From: Winslowiella toletana
GTDB taxonomy: Bacteria; Pseudomonadota; Gammaproteobacteria; Enterobacterales; Enterobacteriaceae
DNA length: 64,000 nucleotides
NCBI RefSeq assembly: GCF_032164335.1
Contig: NZ_CP134152.1
Span: 744,001 to 808,000, forward strand
Direction of reading: 5' to 3'
The notes beneath the pieces are model-generated. The model was given only the letters and a program-made list of their open reading frames with translations. It had not been told where the DNA came from and did not search any database. The position numbers and the translations under genes are program-made. Shown here in pieces: positions 29,132-39,123 of the stretch. Position 1 is the first letter of the stretch. Each line of letters starts with the position of its first letter.

Positions 29132-31042
29132 ATGGGTAAGATTATTGGTATTGACCTGGGTACAACCAACTCTTGTATCGCAATTATGGATGGCACCAAA
29201 GCACGCGTGCTGGAAAATGCGGAAGGCGATCGCACCACGCCTTCAATCATTGCTTATACGCAAGATGGCGAGATTCTGGTAGGTCAGCCGGCTAAACGTC
29301 AGGCTGTGACTAACCCGCAGAACACTCTGTTCGCGATTAAGCGCCTGATTGGCCGTCGCTTCCAGGACGAAGAAGTACAGCGTGACCTGAAAATCATGCC
29401 ATACAAAATCACCGCAGCAGACAACGGTGATGCATGGCTTGACGTGAAAGGCCAGAAAATGGCACCACCGCAGGTTTCTGCTGAAGTGCTGAAAAAAATG
29501 AAGAAAACGGCTGAAGATTATCTGGGTGAGCCAGTCACTGAAGCGGTTATCACTGTTCCAGCCTACTTTAACGATGCGCAGCGTCAGGCGACCAAAGATG
29601 CCGGCCGTATCGCGGGTCTGGACGTAAAACGTATTATCAACGAACCAACCGCAGCGGCTCTGGCCTACGGTCTGGATAAAGAAGTTGGCAACCGCACTAT
29701 CGCGGTATACGACCTCGGCGGCGGTACTTTCGATATCTCCATCATCGAAATTGATGATGTTGACGGCGAAAAAACCTTTGAAGTACTGGCGACCAACGGT
29801 GATACCCACCTCGGTGGTGAAGACTTCGACAGCCGCATGATCAACTATTTAGTGGCTGAGTTTAAGAAAGATCAGGGCATCGATCTGCACAACGATCCAC
29901 TGGCAATGCAGCGTCTGAAAGAAGCCGCAGAGAAAGCTAAAATTGAGCTGTCTTCTGCACAGCAGACTGACGTGAACCTGCCGTACATCACTGCGGATGC
30001 TACTGGTCCTAAGCACCTGAACATCAAAGTGACTCGTGCGAAACTGGAATCACTGGTTGAAGACCTGGTAGCACGTTCTATTGAGCCGCTGAAAGTGGCA
30101 CTGCAGGATGCGGGTCTGTCTGTTTCTGATATCAACGACGTTATCCTCGTCGGTGGTCAGACTCGTATGCCAATGGTGCAGGCGAAAGTTGCTGAATTCT
30201 TCGGTAAAGAACCACGTAAAGACGTGAACCCGGATGAAGCGGTAGCGGTAGGTGCTGCAGTTCAGGGTGGCGTACTGGCGGGCGACGTTAAAGACGTACT
30301 GCTGCTGGACGTGACTCCACTGTCACTGGGTATCGAAACCATGGGTGGCGTGATGACTGCGCTGATCAGCAAGAACACCACCATCCCAACCAAGCACAGC
30401 CAGGTGTTCTCTACTGCTGAAGATAACCAGTCTGCGGTAACCATTCACGTGGTGCAGGGTGAACGTAAACGTGCGGCGGATAACAAGTCACTGGGCCAGT
30501 TCAACCTTGACGGTATCCAGGGCGCACCACGCGGTATGCCACAGATTGAAGTGACTTTCGACATCGATGCGGACGGTATCCTGCACGTATCAGCGAAAGA
30601 CAAAAACAGCGGTCGTGAGCAGAAGATCACCATCAAGGCCTCTTCTGGTCTGAACGATGATGAAATCGAAAAAATGGTTCGTGACGCGGAAGCAAATGCC
30701 GAGTCTGACCGTAAATTCGAAGAGCTGGTTCAGGTTCGCAACCAGGCCGATCATCTGTCGCACAGCACGCGTAAGCAGCTGGACGAAGCCGGCGATAAAC
30801 TGCCAGCAGACGACAAAGCACCGATTGAAGCGGCACTTAACGATCTGAACACCGCGCTGAAAGGCGAAGACAAAGCTGAAATCGAAGCCAAAATGCAGGC
30901 TCTGATGGAAGTTTCCAGCAAGCTGATGGAATTTGCCCAGCAGCAACAGGCTGGCGCGGCTGATGCTGGCGACGCTTCTGCGAAGAAAGACGACGACGTT
31001 GTCGACGCTGAATTCGAAGAAGTAAAAGACGACAAAAAATAA
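29132..31042 (+). CDS. dnaK: Molecular chaperone DnaK (Hsp70)
   Basis: A 636-residue Hsp70. The ATPase domain opens [20 protein letters not shown] and has [13 protein letters not shown] and [13 protein letters not shown]; the linker [16 protein letters not shown] leads to the peptide-binding domain and an acidic tail ([17 protein letters not shown]). It folds and protects proteins in the cytoplasm with DnaJ and GrpE and controls sigma-32 turnover. A GGGAGA ribosome site precedes the ATG. First gene of dnaKJ. Confidence 0.99.
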   Translation: MGKIIGIDLGTTNSCIAIMDGTKARVLENAEGDRTTPSIIAYTQDGEILVGQPAKRQAVTNPQNTLFAIKRLIGRRFQDEEVQRDLKIMPYKITAADNGDAWLDVKGQKMAPPQVSAEVLKKMKKTAEDYLGEPVTEAVITVPAYFNDAQRQATKDAGRIAGLDVKRIINEPTAAALAYGLDKEVGNRTIAVYDLGGGTFDISIIEIDDVDGEKTFEVLATNGDTHLGGEDFDSRMINYLVAEFKKDQGIDLHNDPLAMQRLKEAAEKAKIELSSAQQTDVNLPYITADATGPKHLNIKVTRAKLESLVEDLVARSIEPLKVALQDAGLSVSDINDVILVGGQTRMPMVQAKVAEFFGKEPRKDVNPDEAVAVGAAVQGGVLAGDVKDVLLLDVTPLSLGIETMGGVMTALISKNTTIPTKHSQVFSTAEDNQSAVTIHVVQGERKRAADNKSLGQFNLDGIQGAPRGMPQIEVTFDIDADGILHVSAKDKNSGREQKITIKASSGLNDDEIEKMVRDAEANAESDRKFEELVQVRNQADHLSHSTRKQLDEAGDKLPADDKAPIEAALNDLNTALKGEDKAEIEAKMQALMEVSSKLMEFAQQQQAGAADAGDASAKKDDDVVDAEFEEVKDDKK

Positions 31043-31055
31043 TCGCCCTGAGCGG

Positions 31056-31167
31056 CAAGGATAGCGGTTTCGCTGTCCTTGACGAGAGTATGCAAGGCTC
31101 CCGGCCAGGAGCCATTGCAGGGTAGAGGTAACCCGCACGGGCGTAGGAGTTCTCTCCACGCCCGTGC
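31056..31167 (+). ncRNA. Three consecutive hairpins in the dnaK-dnaJ spacer
   Basis: Hairpin 1 (31056-31081) pairs CAAGGATAGCG with CGCTGTCCTTG; hairpin 2 (31091-31119) pairs TGCAA+GGCTCC with GGAGCC+TTGCA; hairpin 3 (31135-31167) pairs GCACGGGCGT with ACGCCCGTGC plus an inner GGAG/CTCC. The spacer is 153 bp, longer than the roughly 90 bp of E. coli, where the tpke11 transcript maps to this position. Possible roles are mRNA processing, setting the DnaK:DnaJ ratio, or a small RNA. No T run follows, so these are not ordinary terminators. Confidence 0.5.
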
Positions 31168-31195
31168 ACGCATGTTAAGGGCAGGACAACTAACA

Positions 31196-32344
31196 ATGGC
31201 GAAAAGAGACTATTACGAGGTTTTAGGCGTTCCGAAATCGGCGGAAGAGCGTGAAATCAAAAAGGCCTACAAACGCCTGGCGATGAAATTCCACCCTGAC
31301 CGCAACCAGGGCGATAAAGAAGCCGAGACTAAATTTAAAGAAGTGAAGGAAGCCTACGAAATTCTGACCGACGATCAGAAGCGTGCGGCCTACGACCAGT
31401 ACGGTCATGCAGCCTTTGAACAAGGTGGTATGGGCGGTGGCGGTTACGGCGGCGGTGGCTTCGGTGGCGGCGGCGGTGCTGACTTCAGTGATATCTTTGG
31501 CGACGTATTCGGCGATATCTTTGGCGGAGGCCGTCGTCAGCGTGCCGCTCGCGGCGCTGATTTACGCTACAACATGGAGCTGTCGCTGGAAGAAGCGGTA
31601 CGCGGCGTGACCAAAGAGATCCGCATTCCCACGTTGGAAGAGTGTGACGTTTGCCACGGCAGCGGGGCGAAATCGGGCACCAAGCCCCAGAGTTGCCCAA
31701 CCTGTCATGGTGCAGGCCAGGTGCAGATGCGCCAGGGCTTCTTTACCGTGCAGCAGGCGTGTCCGACCTGTCACGGTCGTGGTTCAATAATTAAAGATCC
31801 TTGCAACGCCTGTCACGGCCACGGTCGCGTCGAGAAGTCGAAAACCCTGTCGGTTAAAATCCCGGCTGGCGTCGATACCGGTGACCGCATCCGCCTGACC
31901 GGTGAAGGTGAAGCTGGCGAGCAGGGAGCACCAGCGGGCGATCTGTATGTTCAGGTTCAGGTGAAAAAACACCCAATCTTCGAACGTGAAGATAACAACC
32001 TGTACTGCGAAGTGCCGATTAATTTTGTGATGGCAGCACTGGGTGGTGAAATTGAAGTGCCGACGCTGGATGGCCGCGTGAATCTGAAAGTGCCGGCCGA
32101 AACCCAAACCGGCAAACTGTTCCGCATGCGCGGCAAAGGTGTCAAATCAGTGCGTGGTGGCAGTCAGGGTGATCTGCTGTGCCGTGTAGTGGTAGAAACG
32201 CCGGTCAGCCTGAGTGAAAAACAGAAATCGCTGTTGCGCGAGCTGGAAGAGAGTTTCGGTGGCCCCTCCGGCGAGAAAAACAGCCCACGCTCCAAGAGCT
32301 TCTTTGACGGTGTGAAAAAGTTTTTTGACGATTTGACCCGTTAA
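31196..32344 (+). CDS. dnaJ: Co-chaperone DnaJ (Hsp40)
   Basis: A 382-residue type I J protein. The J domain has the HPD motif ([10 protein letters not shown]); a Gly/Phe region follows ([18 protein letters not shown]); four CxxCxGxG zinc repeats ([32 protein letters not shown]); then the beta-sandwich C-terminal domains. It stimulates DnaK ATPase and delivers substrates. The start is ATG 31196 ([12 protein letters not shown]); an in-frame reading from 31079 runs through the spacer hairpins and is not credible. A terminator follows directly. Confidence 0.98.
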   Translation: MAKRDYYEVLGVPKSAEEREIKKAYKRLAMKFHPDRNQGDKEAETKFKEVKEAYEILTDDQKRAAYDQYGHAAFEQGGMGGGGYGGGGFGGGGGADFSDIFGDVFGDIFGGGRRQRAARGADLRYNMELSLEEAVRGVTKEIRIPTLEECDVCHGSGAKSGTKPQSCPTCHGAGQVQMRQGFFTVQQACPTCHGRGSIIKDPCNACHGHGRVEKSKTLSVKIPAGVDTGDRIRLTGEGEAGEQGAPAGDLYVQVQVKKHPIFEREDNNLYCEVPINFVMAALGGEIEVPTLDGRVNLKVPAETQTGKLFRMRGKGVKSVRGGSQGDLLCRVVVETPVSLSEKQKSLLRELEESFGGPSGEKNSPRSKSFFDGVKKFFDDLTR

Positions 32345-32351
32345 TGCGGAT

Positions 32352-32381
32352 TGCTCCCTGCAACGGCAGGGAGCAGTTTTT
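32352..32381 (+). terminator. dnaKJ terminator
   Basis: A perfect 10-bp stem TGCTCCCTGC / GCAGGGAGCA with loop AACG and a GTTTTT tail, 7 bp after the dnaJ stop. A second short hairpin CCGC-TGAT-GCGG with nine T follows at 32413-32433. Confidence 0.92.
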
Positions 32382-32615
32382 CTGGATCCTGAGTAACTGT
32401 TTAAAACTAAAGCCGCTGATGCGGTTTTTTTTTGTTCCTGAGTCTTTTTTATCCACTTTCCCCTCTCCCTCCCTTAACTGCTTAATTTTGCTTGATAAGC
32501 CTATGCTTCGTTTTTTCCGAGCTGAATGTGCTGAATAAACTGTTATTTTCGATGCTTCAAACGGCGTATGCTTCTGCCCCAGTACTGAAACAGGCAACAA
32601 ACAGGGATTGAAAAT

Positions 32616-33776
32616 ATGTTTCTTCAGATAAAACGTTTGCTTAAGAATGAAGCGACCAGCGGCGTGGTGCTGATACTGGCCGCGGCGCTGGCAATGGTGC
32701 TGGCCAATACGGCAGCGACGCAACAAGGTTATCTCTCACTGCTGGCTACGCCGGTAGAGTTTCGCTTTGGCGCCCTTGATATCAGCAAAAATCTGTTGCT
32801 GTGGATCAATGATGCGCTGATGGCGCTGTTCTTCCTGATGATTGGCCTCGAAGTGAAGCGCGAGCTGATGGTCGGCGCACTGGCCAGCCGTGAGCAGGCG
32901 ATATTTCCGCTGATCGCGGCCGTTGGCGGTATGGTTGTGCCGGGTTTGCTGTTTTTGCTGTTTAACGGCAGTGACGAGGTGACACGCAGCGGTTGGGCAA
33001 TTCCTACTGCTACTGATATCGCCTTTGCACTGGGTATCCTGGCGCTGCTGGGTAGCCGGGTGCCGCCAGCGCTGAAAATTTTCCTGATGGCACTGGCAAT
33101 TATCGACGACCTCGGGGCCATTATCATTATTGCGCTGTTCTACACCAACGAGCTGTCAATGACGGCGCTGGCGGTTGCAGCGGCGGCGATTGTGGTGCTG
33201 GCGCTGCTCAACGCGACTAATGTACGCAGTACCGCAGTGTATTTGCTGGTGGGTATGGTGCTGTGGACGGCGGTACTGAAGTCTGGGGTGCATGCCACTC
33301 TGGCGGGCGTGATTGTCGGCTTCTTTATTCCACTGGCGAAGAAAGACGGGCATTCTCCGGCCGAACAACTCGAGCATGGCTTGCATCCGTGGGTAAGCTG
33401 GCTGATTCTGCCGCTGTTCGCCTTTGCCAATGCCGGTGTGGTGCTGGACGGTATTTCTGCCGGCGATATGTTCTCGCTGCTGCCGCTGGGAATTATGGTT
33501 GGCCTGCTTATTGGTAAACCGCTGGGCATTACCCTGTTTTGCTGGCTGGCGGTCAGGCTGGGGCTGGCGAAGTTACCTCAGGGCACTACCATGTCGAATA
33601 TTGTCGCGGTCGGTGTGTTGTGCGGCATTGGTTTTACCATGTCGATCTTTATCGCCTCACTGGCCTTTGGCGACATCGACCCGGCGCTGATTACCCTCGC
33701 TAAGCTGGGCATCCTGATTGGTTCGATAGCCTCCGCAGTTATCGGCTATCTGCTGCTGCGTATCAAGCTGAAATAA
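32616..33776 (+). CDS. nhaA: Na+/H+ antiporter NhaA
   Basis: A 386-residue inner-membrane antiporter with about 12 helices that exports Na+ or Li+ against protons, important at alkaline pH and high salt. The ion-binding aspartate pair is D164-D165 in [19 protein letters not shown] is the helix-4 unwound segment and [13 protein letters not shown] is conserved. AGGGA precedes the ATG. It is followed by a strong terminator and then nhaR, as in E. coli. Confidence 0.97.
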   Translation: MFLQIKRLLKNEATSGVVLILAAALAMVLANTAATQQGYLSLLATPVEFRFGALDISKNLLLWINDALMALFFLMIGLEVKRELMVGALASREQAIFPLIAAVGGMVVPGLLFLLFNGSDEVTRSGWAIPTATDIAFALGILALLGSRVPPALKIFLMALAIIDDLGAIIIIALFYTNELSMTALAVAAAAIVVLALLNATNVRSTAVYLLVGMVLWTAVLKSGVHATLAGVIVGFFIPLAKKDGHSPAEQLEHGLHPWVSWLILPLFAFANAGVVLDGISAGDMFSLLPLGIMVGLLIGKPLGITLFCWLAVRLGLAKLPQGTTMSNIVAVGVLCGIGFTMSIFIASLAFGDIDPALITLAKLGILIGSIASAVIGYLLLRIKLK

Positions 33777-33781
33777 CCACA

Positions 33782-33819
33782 ACGGCAAACCTGTAATTGC
33801 AGGTTTGCCGTGTTTTTTT
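33782..33819 (+). terminator. nhaA terminator
   Basis: A 12-bp stem ACGGCAAACCTG / CAGGTTTGCCGT with a short loop and a run of seven T, starting 5 bp after the nhaA stop. Confidence 0.93.
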
Positions 33820-33874
33820 CGGCTGGTAATACGCTAAGCTGGAGCTTATCCGGCTGCAGTAAAGGAATATCCCC

Positions 33875-34771
33875 GTGCGCATGTCTCATATCAATTACAA
33901 CCATCTCTATTACTTCTGGCAGGTGTGCAAGGAAGGGTCGATAGTCGGGGCCGCCGAAGCACTGTTTCTGACGCCACAAACCATTACCGGGCAAATTAAA
34001 GCGCTGGAAGATCGCCTGCAGGGCAAACTGTTTAAGCGTCAGGGGCGTGGACTGGTGCCGTCAGAATTGGGGCAGCTGGTTTTTCGCTATGCCGACCGCA
34101 TGTTTACCCTGAGCCAGGAGATGCTGGATATCGTTAACTACCGCAAGGAGTCGAACCTGCTGTTTGACGTTGGCGTCGCGGATGCGCTGTCCAAACGTCT
34201 GGTCAGCCAGGTGCTGGAAACTGCAGTGCGTGATGATGAGAAGATTCATCTGCGCTGCTATGAGTCGACGCATGAAATGCTGCTGGAGCAGCTCAGCCAG
34301 CACAAGCTGGATATGATTCTGTCCGACTGCTCCATCGATTCCACCCAGCAGGAAGGGCTGTTCTCGGTGAAGCTTGGCGAGTGCGGCATCAGTTTCTGGT
34401 GTACCCGCCCGCTGCCGGATAAGAGCTTTCCGGCCTGCCTTGAGCAGCGGCGCTTACTGATTCCTGGCCGCCGTTCAATGCTTGGGCGCAAGCTGCTTAA
34501 CTGGTTTCATTCCCAGGGATTGCAGGTCGAGATTCTTGGCGAGTTTGATGATGCGGCGTTGATGAAGGCGTTTGGCGCATCGAATAATGCGATTTTTGTT
34601 GCGCCGTCACTGTACGGTCAGGATATCTATAATGATGATGAAATTGTCGAGATTGGACGGATTGATAATGTGATGGAGGAGTATCACGTGATCTTCGCCG
34701 AACGGATGATTCAGCATCCTGCAGTGCAGCGTATCTGCAATAAAGATTTTACCGCGTTGTTTCCACAGTAA
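33875..34771 (+). CDS. nhaR: LysR-type activator NhaR
   Basis: A 298-residue LysR regulator that activates nhaA in response to Na+. Helix-turn-helix [28 protein letters not shown]; effector domain very close to E. coli NhaR ([39 protein letters not shown]). I start it at GTG 33875 because AAGGA lies 8 bp upstream; the in-frame ATG at 33881 would leave that site too far away. A strong terminator separates it from nhaA, so it needs its own promoter or read-through. Confidence 0.95.
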   Translation: MRMSHINYNHLYYFWQVCKEGSIVGAAEALFLTPQTITGQIKALEDRLQGKLFKRQGRGLVPSELGQLVFRYADRMFTLSQEMLDIVNYRKESNLLFDVGVADALSKRLVSQVLETAVRDDEKIHLRCYESTHEMLLEQLSQHKLDMILSDCSIDSTQQEGLFSVKLGECGISFWCTRPLPDKSFPACLEQRRLLIPGRRSMLGRKLLNWFHSQGLQVEILGEFDDAALMKAFGASNNAIFVAPSLYGQDIYNDDEIVEIGRIDNVMEEYHVIFAERMIQHPAVQRICNKDFTALFPQ

Positions 34772-35320
34772 AGATAAGAAAGGCCGCCTTTCTTTATCGT
34801 CGCCCGTAGCGAAAACCTTCATTCTCCCTGGCTTGAGGAGCCTGTTATGGCTCCTTTGGGCGACGCCCGTCATTTCACGCTAAGCGAACGGTATCAGCCG
34901 GAATCGCTTTTTCCGATAATTTATTAAGAAATTTCTGCTATTCGAAAAGAGTAACTATTTATATTGGATTAAGATTTTTCTCTATAATTATAAGATAGTG
35001 GATATTTATATATCAAGGATCGTAAAGTAGTGAATTGAATAAGTAAATAACGTATTGGGCTTTCTGTTTTGCTTATTGGTTATTAATATCCATTAAGATT
35101 GTTGCCATGGTAAGTGTGGCCTAACCTTATGTTTTTTAATTAATATTAATTTATAAGGTCCTGAGAAAAATTAATGTAATTGTGGTTTTTCATTGTAATT
35201 ACTTAACGGAATTTATGCTGTTTTTACACGGTCTGAATTTTGACGATTAATAAAATGATACGTAAAGTCACTTTTGGAATTAATTTAAAAAATACCATCT
35301 AATTTACCAGGGCTTTTATT
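34772..35320. other. 549-bp AT-rich spacer before the protease gene
   Basis: The start holds two hairpins: GATAAGAAAGG/CCTTTCTTTATC (34773-34798) after nhaR and AGGAGCC/GGCTCCT (34836-34855), then GGGCGACGCCC, which faintly recalls the dispersed repeat. From about 34900 to 35320 the sequence is strongly AT-rich with many TTAA and TAATT tracts and no open frame I can support. Such sequence is typical of H-NS-bound transferred DNA and probably contains the protease promoter. Confidence 0.6.
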
Positions 35321-37363
35321 ATGAATATAAATTTGAAGAAAACTTTGCTGGCGGCAGCGATTTCCTGTTGTCTGCCCGCCGCGCAGGCAAATATGTCTGC
35401 TATCGATGCTGATGTCAGTGCCGGGGTACCGCTTACTGCGGCAAATCCCGGCTATATTGATGAAAAAATCAATGTTAACCTGGCAGAAAAGCTTGGCGTG
35501 GACGGCAATGCCACAGTGACGATAACCAAAGCGGGCGCCAGCGAACTGCTGATTCATTTCAGTGACGTAAGCTTACAGCCGGGGGCTTATTTACGCGTCT
35601 CCTCGCCGGACGGGCAGCAGACAGAAATTATTAACCATAAAGCACTGTATGACGGCAGTGGTACCAACTTTGACAGCAGCATTCGCGGCAACACCGCGCT
35701 GGTGCAGCTGGTTTATCCCGATCGCTTCAACCGTCACGCGAATAACGACCGGGCGATTGTTTCTCATTTCAGCTACCCTGCGGCGAGTGATGACGAGATA
35801 GGTTCAAAAAATATCATCGGAAATAATCAGGCAGTCGATTCCCGCTGCTACGAGCAATCTAAACCCGTATTGTATAACACGAGCCAGGCATCAATGAGAT
35901 TTGCTGGCGCTACAGGATGGAATCTTGCCGGCGGTCCTTACGCGATCACTAATCACCATGTTATTGATCACGCGCCAAATTCATCGTTTTTACTGCAATA
36001 TAACTATCAGAACAACGGGTGCAACTCGAATTCCGTCTCACATGTAGTAAGCATGCGTACTGAACGTCAGTTGCAGGCTGGAAACAACAACGTAAACAAT
36101 GATTATGCGCTTTATGCTGTCAATGCCAATGATTATCAGGAAGCGGGGATTAGGCAAATATTTGGTAATCTGTGGCTTAACTCGGCAAGCTCTCTGCCTG
36201 CCGGTACTCCGGTATATGTTGCTCATCAACTCTGGGGCGGAGTTCAGAAAATAAATGATCGCCATGACGATGGTGGCCCCTGCACTCTGATCGGCAGTAC
36301 CGGTGGTCACTATGTACGCTACAACTGTGATACTTCTGCTGGTTCCTCAGGAGCGCCGGTTATCGTGCAGGCTGACAATACTATTGCGGGATTGCATGTT
36401 GGTGGGACGTCCACTGAGAACGTTGGTATAAGCGCTCCGCGACTTTATGATTTAATTAAAGCGACAGTCCCGGGGCCGAACACGACTTATCCGCTAACTG
36501 TGGGTCAAGGAAAGGTTTCGGTTACTAATCTTACTGTCAATCCTTATATTCCTGCGCAACCTGCTCATCTGACGAGCTGGGGAGATGTCAAAGTATCCTC
36601 GCACTATGAAGGGCGCATGCAGCATTTTGGCAGCTATTCGATATTTGTAGCGAAACTGAGAGCAACAGGTGGGGCCGTTGAACAGATCAATGTACGTATG
36701 CAGGTGCGCACGCCTTGTGGCCTGACGGATTTAAATGCCGCACAGCCGTGCTCTACTGCAGCGGGTGACCGTTTCCTTGAGCTGAGTGTATTAGCTGAAG
36801 ATAACGCGACGTTAACCTCACCAGCCTATAGCGGATTTATGGCGTTGCGAGTCACAAACTTGCAAAATGAGTTGATAAGAAACCTGGTTGTTCCATTTAG
36901 CTACGCGCATTACGACCCATTTGTATCGCCGTTTACGCCTGGAACGTCGGTAAGATCGTTTAATATGACCACGCAGCACCTTGAGACACCGCGTATGTCT
37001 CATAGCAACAATTTCGGCTTTATTGCCGTTAATCAGGGGCAGGGGCCATTGGCCACCACGAGTGTGGCTGGCGGCGGTTCAACACGCGTTCAGGTGCCGC
37101 TGAAAAATGCGCGCGGTGAAGTAAAGCTGGTAAACCTGGATGTACTGCGTAAAACCAGCTGTGCAGGAGCGCCAGGCAGTGGCCCGATGGAGTCGATTGT
37201 TGGTTGTGGTTCCACTGCGCAAACCGCAAACCTTGATCTGCGATTCTGGTATGGGAGCAACCCGGGTCTGCCTTCTGGTCGCTATACCGGCATTCTGCCA
37301 CTGAAGCAGAAACGCGACGGGTTTGAACAGGCGATTATGATAAATATTGATTTCACCATCTAA
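35321..37363 (+). CDS. Secreted trypsin/V8-like serine protease with C-terminal beta-rich extension
   Basis: A 680-residue exported protein. Signal peptide MNINLKKTLLAAAISCCLPAAQA-N; residues ~24-165 are a beta-rich prodomain; the protease domain (~170-385) has the triad His213 (ITNHHVID), Asp261 (NNDYALY) and Ser343 (TSAGSSGAPVI), with a further conserved AGLHVGG. About 300 residues follow, ending in a repeated beta-strand pattern (RFWYGSNPGLPSGRYTGILP...INIDFTI) that resembles pilin or adhesin-type sandwiches. I do not recognise a named homologue. The gene is inserted between nhaR and rpsT, which are nearly adjacent in E. coli, after an AT-rich spacer, so it is probably acquired. A target outside the cell (host or competitor protein) is inference. 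Confidence 0.8.
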   Translation: MNINLKKTLLAAAISCCLPAAQANMSAIDADVSAGVPLTAANPGYIDEKINVNLAEKLGVDGNATVTITKAGASELLIHFSDVSLQPGAYLRVSSPDGQQTEIINHKALYDGSGTNFDSSIRGNTALVQLVYPDRFNRHANNDRAIVSHFSYPAASDDEIGSKNIIGNNQAVDSRCYEQSKPVLYNTSQASMRFAGATGWNLAGGPYAITNHHVIDHAPNSSFLLQYNYQNNGCNSNSVSHVVSMRTERQLQAGNNNVNNDYALYAVNANDYQEAGIRQIFGNLWLNSASSLPAGTPVYVAHQLWGGVQKINDRHDDGGPCTLIGSTGGHYVRYNCDTSAGSSGAPVIVQADNTIAGLHVGGTSTENVGISAPRLYDLIKATVPGPNTTYPLTVGQGKVSVTNLTVNPYIPAQPAHLTSWGDVKVSSHYEGRMQHFGSYSIFVAKLRATGGAVEQINVRMQVRTPCGLTDLNAAQPCSTAAGDRFLELSVLAEDNATLTSPAYSGFMALRVTNLQNELIRNLVVPFSYAHYDPFVSPFTPGTSVRSFNMTTQHLETPRMSHSNNFGFIAVNQGQGPLATTSVAGGGSTRVQVPLKNARGEVKLVNLDVLRKTSCAGAPGSGPMESIVGCGSTAQTANLDLRFWYGSNPGLPSGRYTGILPLKQKRDGFEQAIMINIDFTI

Positions 37364-37430
37364 GAAAGACGGAAGGCGATAATGGTGGTGGCCGGTCACT
37401 TGACCAAAAGCCCTGACTTCTGATGAATCG

Positions 37431-37466
37431 ATGTGGTCGTGCCCTGGGCATGACCACATTTTTTTT
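37431..37466 (+). terminator. Terminator of the protease gene
   Basis: A 13-bp stem ATGTGGTCGTGCC / GGCATGACCACAT (one G-T pair) with eight T following, 67 bp after the protease stop. Confidence 0.9.
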
Positions 37467-37511
37467 GTGGTATTCGTTCTGCTGGCAACCATTCACCTGA
37501 AATTCAGACGT

Positions 37512-37535
37512 AAAAAAACCGGCGGTTAGGCCGGT
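37512..37535 (-). terminator. rpsT terminator
   Basis: On the minus strand ACCGGC / GCCGGT with a six-base loop is followed by seven T; it lies 30 bp after the rpsT stop. Confidence 0.9.
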
Positions 37536-37564
37536 CTCTTTCAAAGCCGATTAACAACTTAGCA

Positions 37565-37828
37565 TTAAGCCAGTTTGTTGATCTCTGCAGTCAGGTTTGA
37601 CTTATGACGTGCAGCTTTGTTTTTGTGGATCAGGCCTTTGCTTGCCTGACGGTCCACAATTGGTTGCATTTCGTTAAATGCTTTCTGTGCAGCTTCTTTA
37701 TCGCCAGCAGCGATAGCCGCGTATACTTTCTTGATAAAAGTACGCATCATAGAACGATTGCTAGCGTTGTGCTTACGACGCTTTTCAGACGTTACGGCGC
37801 GTTTCTTAGCTGATTTGATATTAGCCAA
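37565..37828 (-). CDS. rpsT: 30S ribosomal protein S20
   Basis: An 87-residue, very basic protein ([20 protein letters not shown]...), the length of E. coli S20, which binds 16S rRNA early in 30S assembly. The initiator is TTG (CAA at 37826-37828), preceded by GGGAG; E. coli rpsT also starts with UUG, which is needed for S20 autoregulation, so the same control is likely. Promoter at 37877-37905, terminator at 37512-37535. Confidence 0.98.
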   Translation of the reverse strand: MANIKSAKKRAVTSEKRRKHNASNRSMMRTFIKKVYAAIAAGDKEAAQKAFNEMQPIVDRQASKGLIHKNKAARHKSNLTAEINKLA

Positions 37829-37876
37829 GGTCCAACTCCCAAATATTTTCTATTGAGGACAATTCAAAGGCCGAGG

Positions 37877-37905
37877 AATATGCCTTTTTAGCCTTCGTTT
37901 GTCAA
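37877..37905 (-). promoter_or_regulatory. rpsT promoter (in the 318-bp rpsT-ribF spacer)
   Basis: On the minus strand TTGACA, 17 bp, CATATT, as at an E. coli rpsT promoter, placing the start about 40 bp before the TTG codon. The rest of the 37829-38146 spacer shows no gene I can support; the ribF side presumably carries the promoter of the ribF-ispH operon. Confidence 0.82.
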
Positions 37906-38146
37906 TGGATTTGTGCAAATAAGCGCCGTTAATCTGACGACACTTGATTACGTTGTGATGGCGCAGGATTCTACCAGCATCGTCATGACGAATACAGCCT
38001 TTCCCGATAAAATTGTCTGTTATCTGACTAAGTCGCTGCCATCTCACTGAAAACAGCATCAGAAACCGCTAAACGGGACAATCGCGGGTTAACCTTAATC
38101 GCTGTACAAGGTATAATCCGCCGATTTCCACAAATTTGAGTCAGCC

Positions 38147-39085
38147 ATGAAGTTTATCCGCGGCATACATAATCTCAGAGAGCAGCATCGCGGCTGCGTG
38201 CTGACCATTGGCAACTTTGATGGCGTGCATCGCGGTCATCAGGCTCTGCTGGCACGACTGTGCGAAGAAGGGCGTCAGCGCGGCTTACCGGTGATGGTGA
38301 TGCTGTTTGAGCCTCAGCCGCTGGAGCTGTTCGCGGCTGACAAAGCGCCTGCGCGCCTGACGCGCCTGCGCGAAAAACTGCGTTACCTGGCTGAAGCCGG
38401 GGTGGATGCGGTACTCTGTGTCCGCTTTGACCGTCGCTTTGCCGCACTGACCGCGCAAAGTTTTGTTGCCGATTTGCTGGTTAACAAGCTTGGCGTGCAG
38501 TTTCTCGCCGTTGGCGATGATTTCCGCTTTGGCGCTGGTCGCCAGGGGGATTTCCTGTTATTACAGAAAGCGGGCGTCGAATATGACTTTGACGTCATCA
38601 GTACCCAGACCTTCTGCGACAGCGGGAAGCGTATCAGCAGTACTGCGGTACGCCAGGCGCTGGCGGAAGACAACCTGGCGCTGGCTCAATCGCTGTTGGG
38701 GCATCCCTTCAGCATTTCTGGCCGTGTGGTACATGGCGATGCGCTGGGCCGCACCATTGGTTTTCCCACCGCAAACATTCCTTTGCGCCGCTCAGTTTCA
38801 CCGGTGAAAGGGGTGTACGCGGTTGAAGTATATGGCCTTGCTGAGCAACCGCTGCCCGGTGTTGCCAATATAGGTACCCGCCCGACCGTTGCCGGGTTAC
38901 GTCAACAGCTGGAAGTTCATCTGCTGGACGTTGCAATGAACCTGTACGGACGCCATATAGATGTGGTGCTCTGTCAAAAAATCCGTAACGAGCAGCGATT
39001 CGCCTCGCTCGATGCGCTAAAAGAGCAAATTGCTAAAGATGTGGTGACTGCCCGAAACTTTTTTGGGCTACAAACACCGGTTTAA
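38147..39085 (+). CDS. ribF: Bifunctional riboflavin kinase / FAD synthetase RibF
   Basis: A 312-residue enzyme making FMN and then FAD from riboflavin. The N-terminal adenylyltransferase has [16 protein letters not shown] (HxGH-type) and [10 protein letters not shown]; the C-terminal kinase has [11 protein letters not shown] and [11 protein letters not shown]. First gene of the conserved ribF-ileS-lspA-fkpB-ispH cluster; ileS follows after 38 bp. Confidence 0.97.
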   Translation: MKFIRGIHNLREQHRGCVLTIGNFDGVHRGHQALLARLCEEGRQRGLPVMVMLFEPQPLELFAADKAPARLTRLREKLRYLAEAGVDAVLCVRFDRRFAALTAQSFVADLLVNKLGVQFLAVGDDFRFGAGRQGDFLLLQKAGVEYDFDVISTQTFCDSGKRISSTAVRQALAEDNLALAQSLLGHPFSISGRVVHGDALGRTIGFPTANIPLRRSVSPVKGVYAVEVYGLAEQPLPGVANIGTRPTVAGLRQQLEVHLLDVAMNLYGRHIDVVLCQKIRNEQRFASLDALKEQIAKDVVTARNFFGLQTPV

Positions 39086-39123
39086 GAACTGAAACTGAAC
39101 CGACAAACGGAACCGAGAATCTG

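Noticed and set aside
31079..31195. DnaJ read with a 39-residue N-terminal extension
   Set aside because: The extension translates the spacer hairpins and has no resemblance to J proteins; [11 protein letters not shown] is the known start.
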